A DNA stretch of 64,000 nucleotides from Lactovum miscens (GCF_014202895.1 NZ_JACHHV010000006.1:1-64000), one strand, 5' to 3'. Numbered from the stretch's first letter, positions 47,032-56,499 are shown. Translations and numbers: made by a program. The notes: a model not told the origin generated them from the letters alone.

Positions 47032-48258
47032 ATGAAAAATACAGTTCAGAATAAGAATGTTACTTGGAATCTGGTGGGAGTCACTTTAAATGCTTCCTAT
47101 TCACTTTTTTTGTTGATTTTTATAACCAGAATAAATGGGATTAATGCTGCAGGTGATTTTTCTTATGCATTTTATATTACTTCAGTTCTTTCAGCAATTG
47201 GCATGTATGGTGGAAGAATCTTTCAGGTTACGGATATTTCAAAGCGATATTCATCAGATCATTATATTTCTTCAAGACTCTTGACTAGCTTAGTAATGTT
47301 CATTGTCACGTTTCTGTTTTGTTTGATTAGCCTTTACAGTGTATATACCTTTTTACTATTTTTAGTTATGATCGCTTATCGTGCTGTTGAAGCTGTTTGT
47401 GAGATGTATTTTGGGATCATGCAAATAAATGATAATCTAGCAGCTGTTGGAAAATCAATGTCGTTAAAGACTGTTCTGACATTTGTTTTATTTATCTTAA
47501 TAGATTTGCTAACTAAAAATATAGTTTTAGCAAGCTTATCGCTTGTATTTTCATTTATAATCATCTATTTTTTCTATGACCGAAAGATTGCTTCTAAATA
47601 TACAAAAATCGTATTTAATTTCACACATCATACATTTGTTTTATTAAAGGAGTCTTTTTCCCCATTTATTTTTGCGTTATTGGGTTTAATTATGCTCAAT
47701 ATCGTTCGTTATTTTATTGAGTATCGAGGAAATAGCACAATTCAAGGATATTTTAGTATTATTAATATGCCAGCGGCTACTATTGCTCTACTCTCTCAGT
47801 TTTTATTTCAACCTTTATTAAATAATCTTGTAAAACTTCATCAAGTTAACAAAATGAAATTCTTTTCAATTGTAAAATTGCTATTAATTGCTTTAACCTT
47901 AATGGGTATTTTACTTGCTATTATTTCTTATTTCATCGGGGCGCCTATCTTAGGATTTGTTTATCATGTTGATATCTCAAGTTATCGTTTTGAATTAAGT
48001 CTTATTGTTTTATCTGGAATTTTTAGTGGCGCAGTAGGTGTGATTTCTAACATTTTAATCTTGATGCGACAAATGAGAATTCAGATACTTATGTATACTT
48101 TATCTATAGCTTTAGGAATACTGATTAGCTATCTTTATGTTAGAGATTTGTCAAGTTCGCTTTACACTTCCTTCATTATCATGCTTGGTGAATTTATAAT
48201 ATTTTTGTTGGTATTTTATTTTATTGTAAGAAAGAGCGTGAAAGACTCTAAGAAATAA
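47032..48258 (+). CDS. Polysaccharide flippase (Wzx/MATE-like)
   Basis: A membrane protein with about 12 hydrophobic segments, of the MOP-superfamily polysaccharide exporters (family PST). The N-terminus VTWNLVGVTLNASYSLFLLI with TRINGINAAGDFSYAFYI is typical. It would flip lipid-linked repeat units (pellicle side chains) outward, parallel to the ABC exporter route. The ATG at 47032 (408 residues) is preferred because a consensus promoter lies inside the longer TTG-started reading (from 46975). It ends next to a decayed IS3 element. Confidence 0.82.
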   Translation: MKNTVQNKNVTWNLVGVTLNASYSLFLLIFITRINGINAAGDFSYAFYITSVLSAIGMYGGRIFQVTDISKRYSSDHYISSRLLTSLVMFIVTFLFCLISLYSVYTFLLFLVMIAYRAVEAVCEMYFGIMQINDNLAAVGKSMSLKTVLTFVLFILIDLLTKNIVLASLSLVFSFIIIYFFYDRKIASKYTKIVFNFTHHTFVLLKESFSPFIFALLGLIMLNIVRYFIEYRGNSTIQGYFSIINMPAATIALLSQFLFQPLLNNLVKLHQVNKMKFFSIVKLLLIALTLMGILLAIISYFIGAPILGFVYHVDISSYRFELSLIVLSGIFSGAVGVISNILILMRQMRIQILMYTLSIALGILISYLYVRDLSSSLYTSFIIMLGEFIIFLLVFYFIVRKSVKDSKK

Positions 48259-48339
48259 AAAGCTTGATATTAGATAAATCAATTTTAAAATAAGTATTAT
48301 AAGAAATAAAAAGTGATATGAAGTAGCTTCCAAAAGTTG

Positions 48340-49609
48340 GACTTTATGTAGCGCTTCACATAAACTGAACCAAAATCTAAAATATTGAGAGTTTTATTAT
48401 GTCTAAATAGCCCTATGAATTAAAGCAACAAGTTCTACAAGATTACTTAGATGGTTGCGGACGTCATAAAGCATTAAATATGAAATAGGATTTATCAACG
48501 AAATCAACTATTTTTCAATGGCTCAATGTTTACAAGCATTATGTTTTAAAAATGATGAAAATCATCAAAAAGATAGAATTATGATCAATGGATAACCAAG
48601 AAAACTTGAAAATCAACGAATTTGTGAACTTGAAATACAACTGAGACAAGCGCAAATTGAAAGCGACTATTAAAAGAACTGCGGAGGCTAGCTACGCAAG
48701 CAAAAAAAATCAAGAAAAAGTCAAAATAGTGCGAAGTTTTCGTGATAAATAGACGCTCGCAGACCTATTAAAGGCGGTTGGATTATCTCAATCGAGTTAT
48801 TTCCATGTACTACAGTACTACATACAACAGAAAATAGGGATATTGACCTAGAAAGTTCGTCAAGGACACCCAAATTATGGCTATCGTCCATTACAGTTCT
48901 TTTGAGGTATGAAGGAATGAGCATCAATGCGAAACATGTACTGAGAATCTTAAGAAAGCTTCAACTTCTTGTGACAAGCTTTTATCAGAAAGCAAGAAAA
49001 CAGAGTTCTTATCTAGGGTGTGTAGGAAATGTTACGAAATATTTGATGAGAAGGCGCTTTGAAATAATTATCTTTCATCAAAAAATTACGACAGATACAA
49101 CTAAATTCAAATACGATGAAAATTGTAATGTCAAAAGCTTATCTTGACCTTTTCCTTGATTTGTTTAATCATGGAATCATCTCCTTTTGTATCCCAAAAC
49201 AACCAAGTATCTATTATGAGCGTTTTGAAGCAGGCAATAGATATAGCATCTGATTGCCCATTTCGACGTACTTTCCATGTTGACTAAGTGATGATGCATC
49301 ATAGACATATAAACTTAAGGAGCAACGCATTTCCCGACCCATGAGTTGCAGAGAGAAGAGGCAACAACCATGATCATTTAGTGATGGAGAATTTCTTTGG
49401 TCTACTTAAACAAGAAATCTATTATGGCTATATCTTCACAAGCTATTAAGAGCTATCATAAACAACCATTCAGTGGATTCAGTATTACAATACCAAACGG
49501 ATTATAAAAAAATTGGTTTGGCTTTCATCAAAAGGATATCAATTAGAAATGGTACACTAACAAAAGGCAAAAAGCTCAAGCAAAATTATTTGCTTGAGCT
49601 TTTGTCCAG
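48340..49609 (+). mobile_element. Decayed IS3-family element (IS150-like)
   Basis: OrfA-like translation from 48400 reads PYELKQQVLQDYLDGCGRHK with stops, then LSTKSTIFQWLNVYKHYV. OrfB-like pieces are LLKAVGLSQSSYFHVLQYY, GHPNYGYRPLQFF, ITTDTTKFKYDENCNVKSLS, LDLFNHGI and the C-terminal MENFFGLLKQEIYYGY. Each piece lies in a different frame or is broken by stops, so the transposase is dead. Possible terminal repeats are GTTGGACTTTA near 48335 and GTCCAGC near 49604. It is not recent, given the number of lesions. Confidence 0.75.
49570..49603. terminator. Strong hairpin at the right end of the IS3 remnant
   Basis: Perfect 15-base arms AAAAGCTCAAGCAAA (49570-49584) and TTTGCTTGAGCTTTT (49589-49603) with a 4-base loop. 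Acts as a bidirectional terminator candidate for the flippase side and the converging GH25 gene. Confidence 0.8.
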
Positions 49610-49774
49610 CTTAATGGATGCACTAAATGGGAAATCTATACTCTGGGGGTTACATCAGGGCTGCTGCCAAAATTGAGACATGGATGAATTGTTATCCAAG
49701 AAAATATTCAAATATCAGATAACATTTCAGATGTTTAGCGGTTGCTAAATTATATTTAAATTTGCTGAATTTTA

Positions 49775-51235
49775 CTAATTTAACATCCCATACCAAGCAA
49801 TTCCTTCTTGATTCCAACCACGTGTTGCAAGAACATTATATTCGTTCAAATCTGTTGTGTAGAGATGCTGTAAAATTTGGGGATTGTATAAGCGATAGAC
49901 TGGGACTTGACCACTGCTTGCTGATGTAGCATAAAAAGCAACTCCTTCTTGATTCCAACCGCGTGTTGCCAATACATTATATTCATTAGAATCAGTTGTG
50001 TACATATGCATCTGTATATAAGGATTATACAGGCGATAAACTGGAATTCCGCCAGAGGCTGGAGCGTAATAACTAATTCCTTCAGAGTATCCCCAACCAA
50101 TTTGAATCAGCGTTGTTGCTTCATTTAAACTTGCTGTATAAAAATGTTCATAGTTAGTCGGGTTATATAATCTGTAAATTGGAACATTTACAGGTGCTGC
50201 TGATTGTGAGAAGAGATTTGCATAATCAATGCTTGTGTCTATGGGTTGATAGTGAGAAGCCCCAACATAGTACATCTGGGACGAATATTGCCAAGCGCCA
50301 AATTTTGTGTTTTGTAAATTCGAAGAACTAGGTGTTCCATATAAATATTGAGCGAGCCACATATTAGTTTTCCCAAGTTGTCCTTCCTCCATAAGGTTTC
50401 CACCTCCAGCTGTAGTCCAACTTTGGCTAGTATAATACTTTACATTAGAGTAACCAAGGAGAACCATCTCTTTTTCCCAACTTAAAGAGGCCAAAGTCCA
50501 ATCCACAGAATTGATATTAACAGCAGGACTTTCGCAGTCTAAGATCATAGCAGTATTTGAAGGAATTCCAAGATTCCTTGCCACGGAAACAAAGTATTCT
50601 GCTTCTGCTACAGCTTGTGAATTTGCGGTGGCTTGGTCTGAAGTATCTCCTAATCGAGCATAGTGATATGTAGCAATATTCAAACCAGAATTTTTAGCCA
50701 TTTGTAAAAAACTTTTCGCATAAGGATTTGTGTAACCAGTACCCTCGGTCAACTTTATTACAACAGTTTTGACTCCTTGCTTTTTTAAGTTATCAAAATC
50801 AGTTTGAGTCATCCATGATTGGGCGCTTGAAATATCAACTGCATCTTTTCGAGGAAGGTTAGAGTTATCGGAGGATAAATCAGCTGGAGCATTAACTGTT
50901 GAAGATAATTTAATGAAACTTAAGGGGTTAAAAGAATTCGTGCTATTTGATTGAATTTTCCATGCGTAGCCCATTGGATGATTGTCTGATTGTATAAATT
51001 GAGATACTGTAGAAGAAATTGAACTAAGTACTGGTGAGTTACTAGAGCTTGTATTATTTGAAGTTGAAGATTGGTTTGTAGTTGAACTACTTGATGTGCT
51101 AAAATGTGATGATGAACTTTGACTTAAACTTGTACTTGTTGAACTTATTGTGTTATCGGCCTTAACCACTACAGAAATGCAAATAATGATGGAAGATAAT
51201 AGTCCTAAAGTAATAATTTTTCTAAAATTTCTCAT
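49775..51235 (-). CDS. Secreted GH25 lysozyme with three C-terminal repeats
   Basis: A 486-residue secreted muramidase. Residues 1-26 form a signal peptide (basic start, IITLGLLSSIIICISVVV core). Residues ~27-75 are a Ser/Thr-rich linker. The GH25 catalytic domain spans ~130-345, with D134 (VDISSAQSWM) and the DxE pair D233/E235 (MILDCESPAV). Residues 351-486 are three ~45-residue repeats with YRLYNP, H-YT and GW-EG motifs (DUF5648-like), probably wall-binding. It lies next to vicX, so WalR-type control is plausible. TATAAT ends 5 bases before the ATG. Confidence 0.9.
   Translation of the reverse strand: MRNFRKIITLGLLSSIIICISVVVKADNTISSTSTSLSQSSSSHFSTSSSSTTNQSSTSNNTSSSNSPVLSSISSTVSQFIQSDNHPMGYAWKIQSNSTNSFNPLSFIKLSSTVNAPADLSSDNSNLPRKDAVDISSAQSWMTQTDFDNLKKQGVKTVVIKLTEGTGYTNPYAKSFLQMAKNSGLNIATYHYARLGDTSDQATANSQAVAEAEYFVSVARNLGIPSNTAMILDCESPAVNINSVDWTLASLSWEKEMVLLGYSNVKYYTSQSWTTAGGGNLMEEGQLGKTNMWLAQYLYGTPSSSNLQNTKFGAWQYSSQMYYVGASHYQPIDTSIDYANLFSQSAAPVNVPIYRLYNPTNYEHFYTASLNEATTLIQIGWGYSEGISYYAPASGGIPVYRLYNPYIQMHMYTTDSNEYNVLATRGWNQEGVAFYATSASSGQVPVYRLYNPQILQHLYTTDLNEYNVLATRGWNQEGIAWYGMLN
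49778..50185 (-). repeat. Three tandem protein repeats in the GH25 gene
   Basis: Repeat units of about 46, 47 and 43 codons each contain YRLYNP, a H-x-YT motif, NE and GW-x(2-3)-EG. Units 2 and 3 are almost identical over NEYNVLATRGWNQEG and share long DNA identity, suggesting a recent duplication. Confidence 0.85.
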
Positions 51236-51373
51236 AACTCATTATACCTTATAAAAAATGTCAATTAAGTCAGATCATAAAATTGTAATACAAAGTAATA
51301 TAAATATAATATAAAACAATGAGTTGGGGGAAAGGCGTTGCAAAAGAAAAAAATTGCAAGTTTTTCGCAATTT

Positions 51374-52177
51374 TCAAATATCAAATAGCTGGCTTGCCTC
51401 TTCATGACTTGTATTCAATACTTGTAAGACATTGGTATCCACATCGTGTTGCTGCAGTTGAGTTTTCATGGTAATATTTGCTAAATCGAGTGTGTTGTTG
51501 TGCTGACTACGGTGACCAAGAAAAATCTTTTTAGTATGTCGGCCAATCACAGTGAGTGCCGATATTGCCCCATCTTCATTCGAAAGATGTCCCTTATCTG
51601 ATAGAATACGTTGTTTGATTCTCCATGGATACGGACCATACCGAAGCATCTCGACATCGTGATTAGACTCCATGATATAAGCATCTGCGTCTGCAATAGT
51701 TCCAGCCATTCTGTCTGATACATAGCCCGTATCTGTCAGGATAACAAATGACTTGTTGTCTTTCATAAATCGATAGAATTGTGGAGCAACTGCATCGTGA
51801 CTGACGCCAAAGCTTTCAATGTCAATATCATCAAAGGTTAGCATTTTTCCCATGTCAAATATTTTAACAAGCTCTGGATCAACTTTCCCTAACATATTAT
51901 CATCTAAAAGCTTACGCCAGGTCAGTTCATTGGCATAGAGATTAAGATGATGTTTACGAGCGAGGACGCCAATTCCTTTAATATGATCACTATGCTCGTG
52001 GGTAATTAGAATAGAGTCTAAATCTTTAGCAGAGCGACCAATAGATTCAAGTCCTTCTTCAATTTTTTTAGCAGTCAAACCCGCATCAATTAGGATCTTC
52101 CTTTTATCAGTTTCTATGTAAGTTGCATTGCCGGTTGAGCCAGATGCAAGAATGGAATATTTAAATCCTTCTGTCAT
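51374..52177 (-). CDS. vicX: MBL-fold metallohydrolase VicX (WalJ/YycJ)
   Basis: A 267-residue beta-lactamase-fold protein. The metal motif is ILITHEHSDHIKG (HxHxDH), followed by VILTDTGYVSD and ESNHDVEML, with a late LGHRSQHN. The start LASGSTGNATYIETDKRKIL matches YycJ proteins. Family members act downstream of the WalRK system and may be nucleases. The start overlaps the vicK stop by 4 bases. Confidence 0.92.
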   Translation of the reverse strand: MTEGFKYSILASGSTGNATYIETDKRKILIDAGLTAKKIEEGLESIGRSAKDLDSILITHEHSDHIKGIGVLARKHHLNLYANELTWRKLLDDNMLGKVDPELVKIFDMGKMLTFDDIDIESFGVSHDAVAPQFYRFMKDNKSFVILTDTGYVSDRMAGTIADADAYIMESNHDVEMLRYGPYPWRIKQRILSDKGHLSNEDGAISALTVIGRHTKKIFLGHRSQHNNTLDLANITMKTQLQQHDVDTNVLQVLNTSHEEASQLFDI

Positions 52178-53742
52178 TCTATATCTTCATCACTTTCTTG
52201 CACTGGCTTTTCAAGGCTCAGGCTAACATCATTAAAATAATCATCTTCAAAAACTTCACTGTAGGAGATATTATCCTTTTTTTCGTTTTTAGAAACGAGA
52301 TCTTCAGTGTAATCGTCTTCCATTTCTAAATCATCAAATTCATTCTCAAAGTCGCCTTCATCCGTGTAGGGTGTATAAGGGAGTACTATGGCAAACTCTG
52401 TTCCAATTCCTTCCTCTGATTTAACACCTATTGTTCCTCCATGAAGTTTAACAATGTCATAGGTGATCGCAAGTCCTAGCCCCGTTCCACCTGCATCATG
52501 AGTACGGGCCTTATCAACTCGATAGAAACGATCAAAAATCTTTGGAAGATCTTTTGCAGGGATACCCATTCCCTCATCGGCGATTTTGATGATCAGTTGA
52601 GAAGGGGTGACGGATAGACTAATCATCACAGTTCCTCCATCAGGAGAGTATTTTACTGCATTGGTTAGAATGTTATCGACAACCTGACTCATTTTAGAGA
52701 CATCAATTTCGCTCCAGATTTGGCCCTTTGGAAAGACGGTCTCAAAATGGAATGACAAGGTTGGGTCACTATTTGTGACCTGTTTAAAACGATCTACAAG
52801 ATGACTAAGAAAGGCGACCATATTGACCATTTCTTTTTGGGGCTTCATACGTCCTAAATCCATTCTTGATAAATCAAGGATATCAGAGACCATTTGAATC
52901 ATATGGTTAGTCTCATTTAGAGTTGTAGAAACGAAATCGTGTGCCAAATCAGGTTGACTGAGAGCGCCATCTTGTAGTGTTTCAAGATAAGATTTGATAG
53001 TAGTAAGGGGAGTACGTAGCTCATGTGATACATTTGAAACAAAGGAACGCTGTTCTCGCTCTAACTTTTCTGATTCGGTAACATCATGGAGGACCGCAAC
53101 TATACCTGAGATGTCTCCTGTCTCACGTCGGAAAATAGAAAAGTTAACTCTGAGGCGCACATATTCACCAAATGAGTTTTCTGAGTCAATCGAAATATCA
53201 GGAGTCCGCTGGAGCAAATCACGGAAAGCAAAGTAATTATCAATCTGCAGTGCTTCAGCAATTGTTTGGGTGAGGATAATCTCTGTTTTTGTTGAAAGCA
53301 AATGAAGTGCAGCAGTATTGGCTAGGATAACACGTCCCGCACGATCTGTCGCAATAACTCCATCTGTCATATAGGCAAGGATACCATTAAGTTGGTTATG
53401 CTGATTTTCTAGATTTTCCTGAGAAAGCTTGAGGTTTCTACTTAGTTGGATGATCATTCGAGATAAACCATTGACCTCGGCTGAATTAGTATCGTAGGGT
53501 TGGACTGAGTTATCTCCACGAGATAGACGGTCTACCGCATTGGTAGCATCCTTAATTGAACGAATCAAGTCAAAAGTAAAGAAGCTGGAGATAGCCAATG
53601 TAACGATAAAAAGACCTAATATTATCTGTAAGAGCGTGGTTGGCTGATGAACAAGGTTTACCACAATAAGCAAAATGCCAAAAAGTAGTAGAACAAAGAC
53701 TACTACTTTTGTGATTAGACTTGAAGTTGGTTTATTATGCAT
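52174..53742 (-). CDS. vicK: Sensor histidine kinase VicK (WalK)
   Basis: Essential cell-wall sensor kinase. Two hydrophobic segments (about 13-32 and 40-60) are separated by a very short external loop. Then come a HAMP-like region, a PAS domain (~112-225) and the HisKA phospho-acceptor H240 in FVSNVSHELRTPLTT. The ATPase boxes are DNILTNAVKYSPDGG, DEGMGIP and GGTGLGLAI. After the kinase domain, residues 459-522 form an acidic tail rich in Asp and Glu, longer than in the streptococcal VicK proteins I know. Cognate regulator VicR is 51 bases upstream. Confidence 0.93.
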   Translation of the reverse strand: MHNKPTSSLITKVVVFVLLLFGILLIVVNLVHQPTTLLQIILGLFIVTLAISSFFTFDLIRSIKDATNAVDRLSRGDNSVQPYDTNSAEVNGLSRMIIQLSRNLKLSQENLENQHNQLNGILAYMTDGVIATDRAGRVILANTAALHLLSTKTEIILTQTIAEALQIDNYFAFRDLLQRTPDISIDSENSFGEYVRLRVNFSIFRRETGDISGIVAVLHDVTESEKLEREQRSFVSNVSHELRTPLTTIKSYLETLQDGALSQPDLAHDFVSTTLNETNHMIQMVSDILDLSRMDLGRMKPQKEMVNMVAFLSHLVDRFKQVTNSDPTLSFHFETVFPKGQIWSEIDVSKMSQVVDNILTNAVKYSPDGGTVMISLSVTPSQLIIKIADEGMGIPAKDLPKIFDRFYRVDKARTHDAGGTGLGLAITYDIVKLHGGTIGVKSEEGIGTEFAIVLPYTPYTDEGDFENEFDDLEMEDDYTEDLVSKNEKKDNISYSEVFEDDYFNDVSLSLEKPVQESDEDIE

Positions 53743-53793
53743 TTTATATATTTATAAGGGCACGTGTGAAAAGGTTTGGATAAATCATGGATA

Positions 53794-54501
53794 TCATCTC
53801 TCGACAGGGCTGTTAAGGTAGTAGCCGACCCCACGACGCGTACAGATGTATTCAGGGCGACTCGGATTTTCTTCAACCTTTTCACGAAGTCTGCGTACGG
53901 TAACATCTACTGTGCGGACATCCCCAAAGTAATCATAGCCCCAGACTTCTTCAAGAAGGGTCTCACGAGTGATGACTTCACTTTGATGGATGGCTAGAAA
54001 ATGGATTAATTCAAATTCTCTATGAGAGAGGTCAAGTGGATGATCATTCTTATAAACAAGATAAGTTTCGGTATTGATGCGAAGCTCTTTGATAAGTAAT
54101 TCTTTTTTCTCTATTTCGACCGCTTTCGCATTTGTCTCAGTTATGGCACGACGTAAATTTGCCTTAATACGGGCCAAGAGTTCCGCGTTGCTGAAAGGCT
54201 TTGTAACATAGTCATCTGCTCCAACATTAAGCCCGACTACCTTATCAATTTCACTATCCTTTGCTGAAACCATGATAATAGGTACTTCAGAAGTTTTTCG
54301 AATTTCGCGAGCGACTTCAATCCCGTCCTTTTTTGGCAACATCAAGTCAAGTAAAATCAAATCAGGTTGCTCAGCATGAAAAACTTCAACAGCTTCTTCT
54401 CCGTCAAAAGCCGTTACAACTTCATAGTGTTCTTTCTCAAGATTAAACTTTATAATATTTGAAATTGGCTTTTCATCATCTACGATAAGTATTTTTGGCA
54501 T
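53794..54501 (-). CDS. vicR: Response regulator VicR (WalR)
   Basis: OmpR/PhoB-type regulator, 235 residues. The receiver domain has D8/D9 (ILIVDDEKPIS), phospho-acceptor D52 (LILLDLMLPKKDG), the Ser of IIMVSAKDSE and K in DYVTKPFSNAEL. The C-terminal winged helix reads LSHREFELIHFLA, EEVWGYDYFGDVRTVDVTVR and RRGVGYYL. ATG 54501 gives the family's usual start MPKILIVDDE; a longer reading to 54603 is not family-like. No Shine-Dalgarno sequence precedes it, and a -10 box lies 6 bases upstream. Confidence 0.95.
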   Translation of the reverse strand: MPKILIVDDEKPISNIIKFNLEKEHYEVVTAFDGEEAVEVFHAEQPDLILLDLMLPKKDGIEVAREIRKTSEVPIIMVSAKDSEIDKVVGLNVGADDYVTKPFSNAELLARIKANLRRAITETNAKAVEIEKKELLIKELRINTETYLVYKNDHPLDLSHREFELIHFLAIHQSEVITRETLLEEVWGYDYFGDVRTVDVTVRRLREKVEENPSRPEYICTRRGVGYYLNSPVER

Positions 54502-54507
54502 GTCTAT

Positions 54508-54516
54508 ATTATAACA
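54508..54516 (-). promoter_or_regulatory. Extended -10 promoter directly before vicR
   Basis: On the minus strand TGTTATAAT (54516-54508) is an extended -10. Six bases separate it from the vicR ATG, so transcription would start at or next to the ATG. Confidence 0.65.
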
Positions 54517-54655
54517 AATAATTGATAAAAAACTTGACAAATTGAAAACAATAATATTTGGTGAATTATAGGAATATTCTTTAGAAAAAGGCATCTTAAA
54601 CATAGCAAAAGAAGGAAGGTGATTTGAAATTAATAAAATATTAACTCGTTAAATG

Positions 54656-54679
54656 TACACTAAAACTAACGTTAGTGTA
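54656..54679. promoter_or_regulatory. Palindrome between vicR and the 54766 gene
   Basis: TACACTAA (54656-54663) and TTAGTGTA (54672-54679) form a dyad with an overlapping perfect palindrome ACTAACGTTAGT (54665-54676). It may be a regulator site for the divergent genes. A CATAAT -10-like box with TG upstream follows near 54730. Confidence 0.45.
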
Positions 54680-54765
54680 TAAATTTTAATTTTTTAAAAT
54701 TTTGGTTTCGTAATGTGCTAATTTCATGGCATAATATAGTAAGTCAAATGAGGAGATAGATAACT

Positions 54766-56025
54766 ATGAACAATGAGAACGAAGTCAGAGCAATAGACAC
54801 AATTGTGTTGAAGAATAACATTGGTGAAGAACTAAATCTTGTTCGAACTCACCCACAAAAGCTAGAAACTGGGCACTTTCAAGAACTGTTAGCTGATGGA
54901 ACACTAGCAGAAACTACATTATTCGGTATGACCCAACTCAAACAAACAGTTGAAGTGTCAGCACAAGGTCTAAACCTCTTTACTCAGGCGGTGCCTATTG
55001 GACAATTGAAAACCTACGCGGATGGCACAATTTCTTCAATGGTCAAGGGACAAGCTGGCCAAATAGCAGCTCACAATGGATTTGTGCAGGCAGGTGCTTT
55101 ATCGGCTACAATTTCAAACCCAATTGTTCCCATTGTTTTATTGACGACGTTGGTTATTAAACAACAGTTCAATGAATTAAACAAAAAGATTGATAAAATT
55201 ACAGACAAATTGGATAGTATTACGGGGATGATGCATGCCGAAAAATTGGCGATTTTACAAACAATAGATGCTCGTATTAAAGCAATTACACAACAGGAAA
55301 ATATTTCATCGGAGAATTTGAATGAGTTGTCAATTTTAGCAAATGACGCACAAACTGTTTTTCATCAGTATAAAATTTTACTAGATCAATTTGATACTAC
55401 AACACTATTGAAGTATAAGGGGGTTAATGATGAAGCACGAATTGCTTATATGCTAGATAACATAAAAAATAGTGACTTCATCAATGCATTTAAATTAGCA
55501 TATTATGCAGATTCGTTAAGTTGGCTCGTGAGATTAACAATCATCACATCATTGGTTAAGGCAGGTACACAGTCAAATATCATAAATGAACGTGTAGTTT
55601 CTTTCAAAAACGAATTTCAGAATAGTTTTAGCAGTAGTGCCTCGCTTTACATTGATAAAGTTAGGAAACCTGTTATTGAAAAAGCATTGGGAATGATTAC
55701 GAAAGTAGATACTGTAGAAGATATTGCTGCAGGAGCACTTGGAAAAATAGCCAATGTTGCTAATCGTTTACCACTGAGAGCAGCAAAAAAGATGCAACTC
55801 CATTCAGAAAAGTTAAAGAGTGAGACGGATGACAAAAAGGTTAAAATAGCGATGGCCTTAGATGAAGAATTTGAAAAGATAACACGACCTGTTTTAGGTG
55901 TAAATGTTGAAGATCTTGCAACAAATATAATAAATAATCTTACTTCACCAAGAGAAATAGTTTATGCGATGGACGATAAGTCAGATAAAGTGCGTATCTT
56001 TATCGGTGAAACGGTTACTGATTGA
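54766..56025 (+). CDS. Unrecognised 419-residue protein
   Basis: I do not recognise a family. The N-terminal third is soluble-looking. Residues ~113-135 (SATISNPIVPIVLLTTLVIK) are a hydrophobic segment long enough to enter a membrane, directly followed by a coiled coil (FNELNKKIDKITDKLDSITG). The remainder is largely helical with Lys/Glu-rich stretches, including IAAGALGKIANVANRLPLRA. There is no signal peptide. GAGGAG lies 9 bases before the ATG. It stands alone between vicR and tmk. The soluble-hydrophobic-coiled-coil layout is reminiscent of helical pore-forming or effector proteins, but that is only an analogy. Confidence 0.7.
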   Translation: MNNENEVRAIDTIVLKNNIGEELNLVRTHPQKLETGHFQELLADGTLAETTLFGMTQLKQTVEVSAQGLNLFTQAVPIGQLKTYADGTISSMVKGQAGQIAAHNGFVQAGALSATISNPIVPIVLLTTLVIKQQFNELNKKIDKITDKLDSITGMMHAEKLAILQTIDARIKAITQQENISSENLNELSILANDAQTVFHQYKILLDQFDTTTLLKYKGVNDEARIAYMLDNIKNSDFINAFKLAYYADSLSWLVRLTIITSLVKAGTQSNIINERVVSFKNEFQNSFSSSASLYIDKVRKPVIEKALGMITKVDTVEDIAAGALGKIANVANRLPLRAAKKMQLHSEKLKSETDDKKVKIAMALDEEFEKITRPVLGVNVEDLATNIINNLTSPREIVYAMDDKSDKVRIFIGETVTD

Positions 56026-56095
56026 TTTTAAAGCATGTTTTTAAAATAATGGGATCCTCTTTAATTAAATCAATTAATAATAGGTGGAGGAATTT

Positions 56096-56385
56096 ATGAC
56101 CTCGGAAATAGCTATTGAAATCAGTTTATTAAAATGTTGAGTGAAGAGAAAAAACTTTGGCACAATCCTAAAGTTATTTGCCAGTGCACTTGGTGTAAAT
56201 CAGGTCTTATAAAATGAGAAAAACTCTACTTTAAAAAATAAAATATTTGTTTAGAATACTTCGGAAATACTAGCAAAGAACCAAAAATAGTTTAATGCAT
56301 CTGCCAACTAAATTGATAAGATTGTTTAAAAAATAGAGAATACAAATTTTCTTGATACTATTAACAAGATATTAGGAGTTATTTA
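56096..56385 (+). pseudogene. Decayed reading frame after the unrecognised gene
   Basis: GGTGGAGG at 56083-56090 precedes an ATG (MTSEIAIE), but the frame breaks at once; shifted by one base it reads NQFIKMLSEEKKLWHNPKV. A later segment IDKIV-stop-KIENTNFLDTINKILGVI resembles the coiled-coil part of the upstream protein (KKIDKITDKLDSI). It may be a decayed paralogue or partner gene. The original function is not readable. Confidence 0.4.
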
Positions 56386-56499
56386 AAAAAGCTTGTTGTA
56401 CATTGTGTGAAAAGTAATTATAGCTGCTTTAGTTTGTTCAGATAAAAGCTTTTTAATAAGAATTATGAAGGAATTAGCAAAGCGATACGGTAAAGATTT

